A DNA stretch of 64,000 bases from an uncultured Litoreibacter sp. (GTDB taxonomy: Bacteria > Pseudomonadota > Alphaproteobacteria > Rhodobacterales > Rhodobacteraceae). Positions 1-8,345 of this stretch are shown in pieces. The DNA lies in the NCBI RefSeq assembly GCF_947501785.1, contig NZ_CANMXB010000001.1, forward strand, positions 1,693,048 through 1,757,047. The letters run 5' to 3'. Below the pieces are notes generated by a model that was given only the letters and a program-made list of their open reading frames with translations, ran no database searches and was not told the DNA's origin. The translations under genes were made by a program, and so were the position numbers. Each line of letters begins with the position of its first letter. Position 1 is the stretch's first letter.

Positions 1-270
1 ACGCTCTTCGAAGGCGGACAGGTCGGCTTCGGCCTGGCTCTGCAGCCCGACCATGGCAAAGACCTGCACCTCGAAGCCCAACGCACGGGCCTCGACCTCG
101 GCGTGATAGCCTTTGATGAAGCCGCTTTCCTCCAAAGTGCGCACCCGGCGCAGGCAAGGCGGCGCGGAGATACCGACGCGTTTGGCGAGTTCCACATTGG
201 TCATGCGACCATCCGCCTGCAGCTCTGCCAGAATTTTGCGGTCAATGTCGTCTAGTTTCGAAATGGCCAT
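1..270 (-). CDS. Lrp/AsnC family transcriptional regulator (partial, C-terminus outside window)
   Basis: Reading the reverse strand from the ATG at 270 gives 90 residues without a stop to the window edge. The start MAISKLDDIDRKILAELQ, followed by a winged helix-turn-helix with VELAKRVGISAPPCLRRVRTLEE, is the AsnC/Lrp DNA-binding domain. The beginning of the RAM ligand-binding domain (GYHAEVEARALGFEVQVF) follows. Members bind amino acids and act as feast/famine regulators or as regulators of one adjacent gene. It is divergent from trxB across about 170 bases, an arrangement I recall as common in Rhodobacterales. The ligand cannot be told from this fragment. Confidence 0.9.
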   Translation of the reverse strand, partial: MAISKLDDIDRKILAELQADGRMTNVELAKRVGISAPPCLRRVRTLEESGFIKGYHAEVEARALGFEVQVFAMVGLQSQAEADLSAFEER

Positions 271-321
271 GTCGTCCCCTTAGCTGCTCATAACTTACAA
301 AGCGACGCAGCTGCGCGCAAC

Positions 322-345
322 TTTATTTCACACCTGAGCAATAAA
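322..345. promoter_or_regulatory. AT-rich inverted repeat in the lrp-trxB divergent intergenic region
   Basis: TTTATT (322-327) and AATAAA (340-345) form 6-base arms around a 12-base spacer in an otherwise GC-rich divergent spacer. An AT-rich dyad of this size is compatible with an Lrp-type site. This is inferred only from position and symmetry. Confidence 0.25.
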
Positions 346-439
346 AAGTCAGAACAAAGAATTGAGCAGCGCCCTCTGGCACCTCCGCTCTGGGCGGCAT
401 ATATCGGTCGGGCTGCAAAATAGACCTCAGGGGACCACC

Positions 440-1381
440 ATGGCCGAGACACGTCACACCAAAGTTCTGATCATCGGCTCCGGCCCCGCGGGCTACACCG
501 CCGGCGTCTACGCCGCGCGTGCCATGGTCGAGCCGATCTTGGTGCAGGGCATCGAGCCCGGCGGGCAATTGACCACCACAACGGAAGTCGAAAACTGGCC
601 CGGCGACACCGAGGTGCAAGGCCCCGACCTGATGGTGCGGATGGAAGCCCACGCCAAGGCGATGGGCTGCGAGGTGGTGGGCGACATCATCTCCAGCATC
701 GACACCTCGAAACGTCCCTTCACATGCCAATCCGATAGCGGCACGGTTTATACCGCTGACGCGGTGATCTTGGCGACTGGCGCGCGGGCGAAATGGCTGG
801 GCCTGCCTTCGGAAGAGAAATTCAAAGGCTTCGGCGTCTCCGCCTGCGCCACCTGCGACGGCTTCTTCTATCGCGGCCAGGAAATCGTGGTGATAGGCGG
901 CGGCAACACGGCTGTTGAAGAAGCGCTGTTTCTGACCAACTTCGCCTCCAAAGTGACGCTGATCCACCGCCGCGACGAATTGCGGGCGGAGAAGATCCTG
1001 CAAGACCGCCTGTTCAAGAACCCCAAGATTGAACCTTTGTGGTTCCACCAGCTGGAAGAGGTGATTGGCACCGAGAACCCCAACTCCGTCGAAGGTGTCA
1101 AAGTCCGCAACGTGCAGACCGACGAGATCACCGAAATCCCCTGCAAGGGCGTGTTCGTCGCCATCGGCCACGCGCCGTCGAACGAGCTGGTGAAGGACGT
1201 GCTGGAAACCCATATGGGCGGCTACGTGGTGACCAAACCCGACAGCACCGAGACGTCGATCCCCGGCATTTTTGCTGCAGGCGACTTGACGGATCACAAA
1301 TACCGCCAGGCGGTAACGTCGGCGGGCATGGGCTGCATGGCGGCTTTGGAAGCGGAACGGTTCCTGGCGGGGGACGACTAA
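440..1381 (+). CDS. trxB: Thioredoxin-disulfide reductase
   Basis: Flavoprotein of 313 residues that transfers electrons from NADPH to thioredoxin in the cytoplasm. The sequence shows the FAD-binding GSGPAG (residues 13-18), the redox-active CATC (Cys136 and Cys139, in SACATCDGFFY), the NADPH-binding GGGNTAVEEA near residue 153, and a C-terminal GIFAAGD FAD-contact motif. The ATG at 440 is chosen because it follows AGGGGACC and gives the usual family length; an upstream in-frame ATG at 362 would add 26 residues unlike the family. It is divergent from the Lrp regulator, which may control it. Confidence 0.97.
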   Translation: MAETRHTKVLIIGSGPAGYTAGVYAARAMVEPILVQGIEPGGQLTTTTEVENWPGDTEVQGPDLMVRMEAHAKAMGCEVVGDIISSIDTSKRPFTCQSDSGTVYTADAVILATGARAKWLGLPSEEKFKGFGVSACATCDGFFYRGQEIVVIGGGNTAVEEALFLTNFASKVTLIHRRDELRAEKILQDRLFKNPKIEPLWFHQLEEVIGTENPNSVEGVKVRNVQTDEITEIPCKGVFVAIGHAPSNELVKDVLETHMGGYVVTKPDSTETSIPGIFAAGDLTDHKYRQAVTSAGMGCMAALEAERFLAGDD

Positions 1382-1500
1382 AGCGCCGCAGCCCGGATGA
1401 ACCGGTTCTGAACGTCCCGTCGCAGTGCAGCGATTGCGGAACACGTCACGCGCACATATGTCTGTGGTAAGCATCCGACCGTTTCAGAGAGGGCACCCCC

Positions 1501-2358
1501 ATGGCAGTCTTCAACCTATCGCGGGCCTGTCGCAGATTTGGCTGGGCGATAGCTGCCGTAACCGCAATGAGCAACGTGTCGCTGGCCGACGCGGTGCTGG
1601 ATCGCGATCTTTTCGCCGACACCATTGGCGATAAGTCGTCGAGCTTCCTTGCACTTGATCTGCAATCAGATCAACGCTGCATGTTGAGCGACAGCGACCT
1701 AGAGACCCGGCATGCCCCATGGTCCACCTTCAAAATCCCGAACATGCTGATCGCGCTTGGCACGGGGCACGCCACCGGCATTAACGACTGGAGGGATTGG
1801 GACCGGGAGCGGCGTCCACCTTTGGCCTATTGGCCCCGCGAATGGCGGCAGGGCCAGACACTGGAAAGTGCGTTCCGTCGCTCTGCCCTATGGTACTTTC
1901 AAGACATCGCGCTGGATGTTGGCGCCCCGCAATATCGCGAAACTCTGACGCAATGGGGCTATGGCAATGCCAGCGCTCCCAATGGGTCCGACAGCTTTTG
2001 GCTTGGCGGGCTGTTGGCCCTTTCCGTCAATGAACAGACGCGCTTCCTGCAGCGATTGCTGACCGGCGGTCTTACGGTTGATAAGGCCCATTTGGCGGGG
2101 CTGATGCAGGCGGCAGAAGCAGGACCCCTGGGAAATTTGACGCTTTACGGAAAAACCGGTGCAGGACCCGTTCGCGAGGGAGAATTTTCGGGGATGTTTG
2201 AAGGTTGGTATGTTGGTTGGCTTATGCATGGCGACGCCACCAAAGTTGTTTTTGCCCATCACGCCCGTGGCAGAAACTTTTCTGCGATCCGATCCTTTCG
2301 TCAGTCCTTCGCGAAGGACCTGTTGATCGCTTGTGGTTTCGCCACCGGCGCAAAATAG
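1501..2358 (+). CDS. Class D (OXA-type) beta-lactamase family protein, secreted
   Basis: Protein of 285 residues. A signal-peptide-like start (hydrophobic stretch about residues 12-29) is followed by the class D serine beta-lactamase signature set: STFK (Ser75 nucleophile, Lys78 that would be carbamylated), a SxV-position motif reading SAL (128-130), YGN (154-156), FWLGG near 166-170, and KTG (218-220). The WYFQDIA segment also fits OXA enzymes. It would hydrolyse beta-lactams in the periplasm. The start has GAGAGGG eight bases upstream. There is no BlaR/BlaI-type regulator or mobile element beside it, so I infer a resident chromosomal enzyme. A penicilloyl-sensor role is possible, but no transmembrane signalling domain is present. 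Confidence 0.85.
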   Translation: MAVFNLSRACRRFGWAIAAVTAMSNVSLADAVLDRDLFADTIGDKSSSFLALDLQSDQRCMLSDSDLETRHAPWSTFKIPNMLIALGTGHATGINDWRDWDRERRPPLAYWPREWRQGQTLESAFRRSALWYFQDIALDVGAPQYRETLTQWGYGNASAPNGSDSFWLGGLLALSVNEQTRFLQRLLTGGLTVDKAHLAGLMQAAEAGPLGNLTLYGKTGAGPVREGEFSGMFEGWYVGWLMHGDATKVVFAHHARGRNFSAIRSFRQSFAKDLLIACGFATGAK

Positions 2359-2511
2359 AGATCGTGCCTCAGATTGCACCGCGAACGCTCTTTGTCGGGG
2401 AGCAACCATCTTGGTCTGGTGCACAATGAGAATGTCATTTTTGCCATGAAGATGCGCGAGCATCGGCAAATAGACATTTTTTCTTTGAATCGAGGACAGA
2501 TTATGCAATGC

Positions 2512-2525
2512 GTTCACGCGTGAAC
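2512..2525. promoter_or_regulatory. Perfect 14-base palindrome upstream of the MarR-sulfurylase gene
   Basis: GTTCACGCGTGAAC is a perfect dyad ending 19 bases before the ATG at 2545. Its position and symmetry suit an operator for a dimeric winged-helix regulator. The gene downstream begins with a MarR-like domain, so autoregulation is an attractive but untested reading. Confidence 0.45.
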
Positions 2526-2544
2526 AAACATTGAGTCGCGCGTC

Positions 2545-4617
2545 ATGACGTCAAGACCGAAACCCATTCAAGAGGAGGAAGACCTGCGCTTCCGTCTTCT
2601 GCGCCAGTTGGATCTGGCCGCAGATGCCTCTCAGCGGGCGACGGCGGAGGCTGTGGGGGTCTCGCTGGGCAAACTCAACGCACTTCTCAGGGCGTCGACG
2701 GAGGCGGGCTTTGTCAAAATCAGCGAACGGGCTGGGTCTGACAAACGCAAGCGCTTCGCCTACTCCCTCACCACCCGCGGCGCGGCGGAAAAGAACCGAC
2801 TGACCACCGCATTCCTAGGACGCAAGTTTGCGGAATACGACGCGCTTCATGCCGAACTGACCGGCGAAAATACCGGCCTCACCCCGTTTAGTAACAGGAT
2901 TAGACAAATGGAAAACAACCTCGCCCCGATCCCGGAGCTGTATGTCTCTTATGACAGCGCGCAGAAGATGAAATCTGAGGCCGCCGAGCTGACATCCCAC
3001 GACCTGACCCCGCGCCAAATCTGCGATCTGGAGCTGCTGATGAATGGCGGGTTCAACCCGCTGAAAGGCTTCCTGTCGGAGGCGGATTACAACTCTGTCG
3101 TCGACACCATGCGCCTGACCACCGGCGAGCTGTGGCCGATGCCGATTACGCTGGACGTGTCGGAAGACTTTGCCAAGTCGCTTGAAATTGGCCAGGATAT
3201 TGCGCTGCGCGACCAGGAAGGCGTGATCTTGGGCACCATGACCGTCACTGACCGGTGGGAGCCGAACAAATCGCATGAGGCCGAGAGGGTGTTTGGCGCG
3301 GATGACAGCGCACACCCCGCCGTGAATTATCTGCACAACCAAGCGGGCAAAATCTATCTGGGCGGGCCTGTGACCGGCATCCAGCAGCCTGTGCATTACG
3401 ATTTCCGCGCCCGCCGCGACACGCCGAACGAGCTGCGCGCCTATTTCCGCAAAATGGGCTGGCGCAAGGTCGTGGCGTTCCAAACCCGCAACCCGCTGCA
3501 CCGCGCGCATCAGGAACTCACCTTCCGCGCCGCCAAAGAGGCGCAGGCCAACCTGCTGATCCACCCCGTTGTGGGCTTGACCAAGCCGGGGGATATCGAC
3601 CACTTCACCCGCGTGCGCTGCTACGAGGCGGTGCTGGACCAGTACCCCGCCTCAACCACCGCGATGAGCCTTTTGAACCTCGCCATGCGCATGGCCGGCC
3701 CCCGCGAAGCGGTCTGGCATGGCCTGATCCGCAAAAACCACGGCTGCACCCATTTCATTGTTGGCCGCGACCACGCGGGCCCCGGCCAAAACTCCGCCGG
3801 TGAAGACTTCTACGGGCCCTATGACGCGCAAGACCTGTTCCGCGAGCATCAGGACGAGATGGGCATCGAAATGGTCGACTTCAAGCACATGGTCTATGTG
3901 CAGGAGCGCGCCCAATACGAACCCGCCGACGAGATCGCGGATAAGGAAAATGTCACCATCCTCAATATCTCGGGCACCGAGCTGCGCCGCCGTTTGGCCG
4001 AAGGGCTGGAGATTCCCGAATGGTTCTCCTTCCCCGCAGTGGTTGAAGAGCTACGCAAATCCCGCCCGCCGCGCGCGCAGCAGGGCTTTACCGTGTTCTT
4101 CACCGGCTTCTCCGGCTCGGGCAAATCCACCATAGCAAACGCGCTGATGGTCAAGCTGATGGAAATGGGCGGCCGCCCGGTGACGCTCTTGGACGGCGAC
4201 ATCGTGCGCAAGAACCTGTCTTCCGAGCTGGGCTTCTCCAAGGAACACCGCGACCTCAACATCCGCCGCATTGGCTACGTGGCCTCCGAAATCACCAAGA
4301 ATGGCGGCATCGCCATTTGCGCCCCGATTGCGCCATACGCCACGACGCGCCGCGCCGTGCGCGAGGATATCGAGGCCTTTGGCGCGTTTTGCGAAGTTCA
4401 TGTCGCGACCTCCATCGAGGAATGCGAACGCCGTGACCGCAAAGGGCTCTACAAGCTGGCACGTGAAGGCAAGATCAAGGAATTCACCGGCATCTCAGAC
4501 CCTTACGACGTGCCTGAAAACCCAGAGCTGTCTGTGGAGACCGAGAATGTCGAAGTCGACAACTGCGCGCATCAGGTAATCCTGAAGCTGGAATCGATGG
4601 GGCTGATCTCGGCCTGA
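2545..4617 (+). CDS. MarR-like winged helix fused in frame to bifunctional ATP sulfurylase / APS kinase
   Basis: 690 residues in one frame. Residues about 10-110 look like the small MarR-type EPS-associated regulators: a winged helix with AVGVSLGKLNALLRAS, a wing rich in Lys/Arg, then a TTRGAAEKNRLTTAFL helix. From Met122 the protein is a complete sulfate adenylyltransferase, with QTRNPLHRAHQE near 312 and GRDHAGPG near 407. A C-terminal adenylylsulfate kinase carries the P-loop GFSGSGKST near 522-530. Together these make APS and then PAPS from sulfate and ATP. The ATG at 2908 (residue 122) has its own AGGA eight bases upstream, so a separate enzyme may also be translated. Whether the full-length fusion is the main product is open. 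Confidence 0.88.
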   Translation: MTSRPKPIQEEEDLRFRLLRQLDLAADASQRATAEAVGVSLGKLNALLRASTEAGFVKISERAGSDKRKRFAYSLTTRGAAEKNRLTTAFLGRKFAEYDALHAELTGENTGLTPFSNRIRQMENNLAPIPELYVSYDSAQKMKSEAAELTSHDLTPRQICDLELLMNGGFNPLKGFLSEADYNSVVDTMRLTTGELWPMPITLDVSEDFAKSLEIGQDIALRDQEGVILGTMTVTDRWEPNKSHEAERVFGADDSAHPAVNYLHNQAGKIYLGGPVTGIQQPVHYDFRARRDTPNELRAYFRKMGWRKVVAFQTRNPLHRAHQELTFRAAKEAQANLLIHPVVGLTKPGDIDHFTRVRCYEAVLDQYPASTTAMSLLNLAMRMAGPREAVWHGLIRKNHGCTHFIVGRDHAGPGQNSAGEDFYGPYDAQDLFREHQDEMGIEMVDFKHMVYVQERAQYEPADEIADKENVTILNISGTELRRRLAEGLEIPEWFSFPAVVEELRKSRPPRAQQGFTVFFTGFSGSGKSTIANALMVKLMEMGGRPVTLLDGDIVRKNLSSELGFSKEHRDLNIRRIGYVASEITKNGGIAICAPIAPYATTRRAVREDIEAFGAFCEVHVATSIEECERRDRKGLYKLAREGKIKEFTGISDPYDVPENPELSVETENVEVDNCAHQVILKLESMGLISA

Positions 4618-4638
4618 CACGTCCCGACATGAAGTTGA

Positions 4639-4672
4639 CAGGCGGTCCTCTCAAGAGGGCCGCCTGCCTTTC
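4639..4672 (+). terminator. Rho-independent terminator after ATP sulfurylase/APS kinase
   Basis: Arms 4639-4650 and 4655-4666 form a 12-pair stem with one G-T wobble and a TCAA loop, followed by CCTTTCG. It lies 22 bases after the stop codon. Confidence 0.75.
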
Positions 4673-4686
4673 GGCTAGGCGCAACC

Positions 4687-4728
4687 AAATCCTCGAAGAG
4701 GATTTGAACCCAGTTTCTCCTCGAGAAA
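4687..4728. repeat. Twin short hairpins (AAATCCTC/GAGGATTT and TTTCTC/GAGAAA)
   Basis: The first dyad has arms 4687-4694 and 4698-4705 with a 3-base centre. The second has arms 4714-4719 and 4723-4728. It sits between convergent genes and may stop transcription in both directions. The design resembles the pair at 23468-23516. Confidence 0.5.
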
Positions 4729-4813
4729 TTGGCCGCGCTGCTCAGGCGTGATAGCACAGAATGAGATGTCGGGGCGGGCTCATGCCGCCCCAGCCAGCGT
4801 CCGCATTGCCTTC

Positions 4814-5692
4814 CTAGAAATGGACCTCGCCAGCCATTACAATCCGACCTTGGCCTGACACCTTGACCCCCGATATTGCATCCCGCGGGCCAAGCACCTC
4901 AACCTGCGCTTGGCCAGGGCGTCCCAAATCATGGCCCTGCTGGGCCACGTAACGCGGGCGATCGATCAACCCGTGTTTCCAAAGATACGACGCCGCGCAG
5001 CCGGTGGCGGAGCCGGTGAACGGGTCCTCTGGCGGGCTGGGCGGGGCGAGAAGCAGCCTGCCGAAGCTGTCGCCTGCGTCAGTGGCCCCGCCAAGAGCCA
5101 CGAAATAGGGTTCCATCACCTGCACGCCGTTCACGGTCAGGCCCTTCTGGAACTCCGGCAGCACGTCCAAATCCAGCGTGGCTTTGCGCAGCGCGTCATG
5201 CGACTTCAGGGCGACAATGCAAAAGGGCAAACCGGTGGAGACGACCTGCGGTTGGCCGATGATGTCATCATCAGACAGGCCAGACAGCCGCGCAATAAGG
5301 CCGGGCGACACCTCATCCCCAAATACCGGCGCGTTTTGGGTCATGGTGATCAGCCCGTCGGGCGACACCTCGATCGGAACCACCCCTGCCCCGGTCTCCA
5401 ATGTCAGCGACGGGCCTTTGACCACCCCGCGCGACAGCAGCGAGGCGACCGACGCGATGGTCGGGTGCCCCGCAAAAGGAATTTCCATTGTGGGGAAGAA
5501 GTACCGCACTTTGGCATCGGCCACATCAGAGGGGCCCACAAAGGTGCATTCCACCAGACCCGTCTCCCGGGTGTATTTCAGGCAGGTTTCGACATCCACC
5601 GCGCCGCCGTCATGCACAACCGCGCAGCCATTCCCGCCGAATGGGGTATCGGTGAAGGCGTCAACCCAGTCGAAGGGAAAGCTGCGGCTCAA
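4814..5692 (-). CDS. PhzF family isomerase/epimerase-like protein
   Basis: 292 residues of the PhzF family (diaminopimelate-epimerase fold). The motifs are DAFTDTPFGGNGCAVV at the start, the conserved catalytic-glutamate segment GLVECTFVGP near residue 45, EIPFAGHPTIA, and GSATGCAASYLW near the C-terminus. Most family members outside phenazine clusters have no known substrate, and no phenazine genes are here. The start appears to be TTG at 5692, giving a TTGA overlap with the stop of the DUF1150 gene. No in-frame ATG lies upstream, so translation is probably coupled. It is the third gene of the hsp20-DUF1150-phzF reverse operon. Substrate unknown. Confidence 0.88.
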   Translation of the reverse strand: MSRSFPFDWVDAFTDTPFGGNGCAVVHDGGAVDVETCLKYTRETGLVECTFVGPSDVADAKVRYFFPTMEIPFAGHPTIASVASLLSRGVVKGPSLTLETGAGVVPIEVSPDGLITMTQNAPVFGDEVSPGLIARLSGLSDDDIIGQPQVVSTGLPFCIVALKSHDALRKATLDLDVLPEFQKGLTVNGVQVMEPYFVALGGATDAGDSFGRLLLAPPSPPEDPFTGSATGCAASYLWKHGLIDRPRYVAQQGHDLGRPGQAQVEVLGPRDAISGVKVSGQGRIVMAGEVHF

Positions 5693-5916
5693 TGGACTGT
5701 GACCGGCGCGAAGTCGTTTTCGCGCGCCAAGGCAAACGCCATGCGGCGGTTGGCCACAAGCGCCAGGCGTTCACCGTCGGGCGCGTGCACCGCATAGATG
5801 GTCTCTAAGCCTTGCGATTCCTCGCGGACTTCGGCGGGCAGGTCGGCCACGTCGACGGGCCGCACATAGACAATGCGCGCATCCATTCCGGTCTTGAGGT
5901 CAAATGGGGTGTTCAT
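5689..5916 (-). CDS. DUF1150 family protein
   Basis: A 75-residue protein starting MNTPFDLKTGMDARIVYVRP, with a C-terminal half (HAPDGERLALVANRRMAFALA) typical of DUF1150. These proteins regularly follow hsp20 in Rhodobacterales; function is unknown. The ATG at 5916 is 5 bases after the hsp20 stop. An upstream in-frame ATG at 5952 would overlap hsp20 and is less likely. Its stop overlaps the phzF start. Confidence 0.85.
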   Translation of the reverse strand: MNTPFDLKTGMDARIVYVRPVDVADLPAEVREESQGLETIYAVHAPDGERLALVANRRMAFALARENDFAPVTVH

Positions 5917-5920
5917 CGCA

Positions 5921-6334
5921 TTATCCTTTCTTGATCTGGATGGTTTGAACAATGGTGTCCGGCACTGCGCGTTCCAGGTCGATATGCAGCAACCCGTTTA
6001 CGGTCGTGGCCCCTGCCACGTCGACGCCGTCCGCCAGCACAAAGGCCTTCTGGAACTGGCGCGCGGCGATGCCGCGATGCAGGAAGACGCGGGTCTCGTC
6101 CGCCTCCGCCTGTTTGCCGCGGATCACCAGTTGCCGGTCCTCGACGGTGATCGACAGATCATCCTCGCCAAAGCCCGCCACAGCCAGCGTGATGCGGAAC
6201 GCGTTGCGGTCGGATTGCTCAATATTGAAAGGCGGGTAGCCATCATTGCCGGATTTGGCGGTCCGTTCAACGAGGCGTTCCAGCTGGTCAAACCCCAGCA
6301 GAAAGGGGTGCGATCCCAAGGTCAGTTTTGTCAT
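5921..6334 (-). CDS. Small heat shock protein, Hsp20/alpha-crystallin family
   Basis: 137 residues, an ATP-independent holdase that binds unfolding proteins in the cytoplasm. The short N-terminal arm (LGSHPFLLGFDQLERLVER) is followed by the alpha-crystallin domain from about residue 37, with PPFNIEQSDRNAFRITLAVAGF and the beta strand FLHRGIAARQFQKAF. IbpA-like in size. It leads a three-gene reverse operon and is preceded by a sigma-32-like promoter at 6400-6428, consistent with heat or oxidative stress control. Confidence 0.93.
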   Translation of the reverse strand: MTKLTLGSHPFLLGFDQLERLVERTAKSGNDGYPPFNIEQSDRNAFRITLAVAGFGEDDLSITVEDRQLVIRGKQAEADETRVFLHRGIAARQFQKAFVLADGVDVAGATTVNGLLHIDLERAVPDTIVQTIQIKKG

Positions 6335-6399
6335 GCGGCAGCCCTATGGTTTAAGCGACTATGCAGGTGCGGCCCCGAAATCGGCGGCCTTGTCTCAAA

Positions 6400-6428
6400 A
6401 GATGGGGTCAAAGGGCGCCGCGTGCAAC
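6400..6428 (-). promoter_or_regulatory. Sigma-32-like promoter of hsp20
   Basis: On the reverse strand the -35 element reads GTTGCA (6428-6423), then a 15-base spacer, then -10 CCCCATCT (6407-6400). The -10 matches the enterobacterial heat-shock consensus CCCCATNT and the spacing is in range. It lies about 65 bases upstream of the hsp20 start. Confidence 0.6.
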
Positions 6429-6434
6429 CCTTTG
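6409..6434. promoter_or_regulatory. Inverted repeat CAAAGGG-N12-CCCTTTG over the hsp20 promoter
   Basis: Seven-base arms at 6409-6415 and 6428-6434 flank a 12-base spacer and overlap the spacer and -35 of the promoter above. The geometry suits a repressor site; no cognate regulator is identified. Confidence 0.35.
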
Positions 6435-6511
6435 GCCATCTAAACAGTTGGTGGAATGACAGAATCCGCCTAATCTGAGTACTCCGCCCCGCCAAAAGGA
6501 CAAGCCAAGCG

Positions 6512-6730
6512 ATGAACAACCCGCAAAACATGAGCCATGAGGACGTTCTGCGCGTCAAATTGGAGGTTTTGCGCCGAGACCATCGCGACCTGGACGAGGC
6601 AATTGACGCCCTGCAAGAGCGCATATTGCCCGACCAGCTGACGCTGAAGCGCCTAAAAAAGCAAAAACTCGGCCTCAAAGACCGCATTCAGGCCATCGAG
6701 GACGAGTTGACGCCGGATATCATTGCGTAA
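6512..6730 (+). CDS. DUF465 / YdcH family small protein
   Basis: A 72-residue, highly charged helical protein. HEDVLRVKLEVLRRDHRDLDEAI is followed by LKRLKKQKLGLKDRIQAIEDEL, the two-helix coiled-coil pattern of the DUF465/YdcH family, whose function is not established. A second start at 6530 (MSHEDVL) is possible. It stands alone between the divergent hsp20 operon and purE. Confidence 0.85.
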   Translation: MNNPQNMSHEDVLRVKLEVLRRDHRDLDEAIDALQERILPDQLTLKRLKKQKLGLKDRIQAIEDELTPDIIA

Positions 6731-6784
6731 GGGGCGCGGGTGGCTATAGTGCCGCTTCCTTTTTAAGGCAGGGGCGCGAGAGCC

Positions 6785-7273
6785 ATGGCAGAGATCAAAG
6801 TGGGCATCATCATGGGCAGCCAGTCCGACTGGCCCACCATGAAAGAGGCGGCAGACATGCTGGACGCGCTTGGCGTGGCATATGAGACCAAGATCGTCTC
6901 CGCCCACCGCACGCCGGACCGGCTGTGGGAATATGGCAAAACCGCCGTGTCGCGTGGCCTGCAGGTGATCATCGCAGGCGCAGGCGGGGCCGCCCACCTA
7001 CCCGGCATGATGGCGTCGAAAACCCGCGTGCCGGTCATTGGCGTGCCGGTGCAAACCAAAGCCCTGTCTGGCGTGGACAGTCTCTATTCCATCTTGCAGA
7101 TGCCGCGCGGCTTCCCCGTGGCCACCATGGCCATCGGGGCTGCGGGTGCCGCCAATGCGGGCCTGATGGCGGCGGGCATTCTGGCGTTGCAGGATGACGC
7201 GTTAGCAGCGCGGCTCGATACATGGCGCAACGACCTGTCCGCCTCGATCCCGGATGAGCCAACAGATGACTAA
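6785..7273 (+). CDS. purE: N5-carboxyaminoimidazole ribonucleotide mutase
   Basis: 162 residues, class I PurE, converting N5-CAIR to CAIR in purine synthesis. The N-terminal [15 protein letters not shown], the SAHRTPDRL substrate loop, [13 protein letters not shown] and [14 protein letters not shown] are all diagnostic. It overlaps purK by eight bases, so the two are translated together. Confidence 0.97.
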   Translation: MAEIKVGIIMGSQSDWPTMKEAADMLDALGVAYETKIVSAHRTPDRLWEYGKTAVSRGLQVIIAGAGGAAHLPGMMASKTRVPVIGVPVQTKALSGVDSLYSILQMPRGFPVATMAIGAAGAANAGLMAAGILALQDDALAARLDTWRNDLSASIPDEPTDD

Positions 7274-8339
7274 CCCCCTTCCCACTGGCGCGACCATTGG
7301 CATTCTTGGCGGCGGCCAGCTTGGTCGCATGCTGTCGGTGGCCGCCTCCCGCCTCGGCTTCAAGACCTGCATTTTCGAGCCCGGCGGCGACTGCCCGGCC
7401 AGCCATGTGGCCAATTACCATTTCCAAAAGCCCTATGATGACCAGGAGGCGCTGCGAGCCTTCGCGTCCTCCGTCGATGTCATCACCTATGAATTCGAAA
7501 ACGTGCCCACCTCGGCACTGGATCTGCTGGAAAGTGCGGCCCCCATTCGGCCCAACCGTTTGGCGCTGTCCACCTCGCAGAACCGCATCGCGGAGAAGAC
7601 CTTTCTTGAAGGCCTCGGCCTGACGGTTGCGCCCTTTGCCGCCGTCGAAAGCCTCGCCGACCTAAAGGCAGCCGTTGCCAAAATCGGCACTCCCTCGATC
7701 CTGAAAACACAAGAACTCGGCTATGACGGCAAGGGGCAGGTTCGGCTGAAAGGCGATGACGACCTCGCGGCAGTCTGGGCGCAGATGAAGGACGCGCCAT
7801 GCGTGCTGGAAGGGTTCATCGATTTCAGCCACGAGGTGTCGGTCATCGGCGCGCGCGGCATTGACGGGCAGGTGTCCTGCTTTGACCCCGGCGAGAATGT
7901 GCACCGCGACGGCATCCTGCACACCACCACGGTTCCCGCCAACCTCAGCGGCGCGCAGCGTACTGACGCGGTGCTGATGGCGGCCCGCATTCTGAATGCG
8001 CTGGATTATGTGGGCGTTTTGGGGGTCGAGCTGTTTGTCACCGCGCAAGGCCTGATCGTCAACGAGATCGCGCCGCGGGTGCACAATTCCGGCCACTGGA
8101 CGCAGAACGGCTGCGTCATCGACCAGTTCGAACAGCATATCCGGGCCGTGGCAGGTTGGCCCTTGGGCGACGGCGCACGCCATGCCGATGCGGTGATGGA
8201 GAACCTGATCGGGGATGACATGGACCGCGTACCGGCCCTGTCAGCCGACGCGGACGTCGCGCTGCACCTTTACGGCAAGGCGGATGCCAAACCGGGCCGC
8301 AAAATGGGGCATTTCAACCGGGTTTCGCCAAAGAGCTGA
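7266..8339 (+). CDS. purK: 5-(carboxyamino)imidazole ribonucleotide synthase
   Basis: 357 residues, an ATP-grasp enzyme making N5-CAIR from AIR, bicarbonate and ATP, the substrate of PurE. N-terminal [12 protein letters not shown], the central [17 protein letters not shown] loop, and C-terminal [18 protein letters not shown] support this. The ATG at 7266 (MTNPLPTG) is preferred over one at 7254, which would overlap purE more deeply. It is convergent with the lipase-like gene six bases away. Confidence 0.97.
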   Translation: MTNPLPTGATIGILGGGQLGRMLSVAASRLGFKTCIFEPGGDCPASHVANYHFQKPYDDQEALRAFASSVDVITYEFENVPTSALDLLESAAPIRPNRLALSTSQNRIAEKTFLEGLGLTVAPFAAVESLADLKAAVAKIGTPSILKTQELGYDGKGQVRLKGDDDLAAVWAQMKDAPCVLEGFIDFSHEVSVIGARGIDGQVSCFDPGENVHRDGILHTTTVPANLSGAQRTDAVLMAARILNALDYVGVLGVELFVTAQGLIVNEIAPRVHNSGHWTQNGCVIDQFEQHIRAVAGWPLGDGARHADAVMENLIGDDMDRVPALSADADVALHLYGKADAKPGRKMGHFNRVSPKS

Positions 8340-8345
8340 CGCCCC

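Noticed and set aside
323-1474. Long reverse-strand open frame opposite trxB
   Set aside because: It mirrors the codon pattern of trxB in a GC-rich genome, has no domain and no ribosome-binding site.
4687-4712. GGATTTGAACC-like sequence that resembles the reverse complement of a tRNA T-loop
   Set aside because: It belongs to a perfect short hairpin; no acceptor, D-arm or anticodon arm can be folded around it on either strand.
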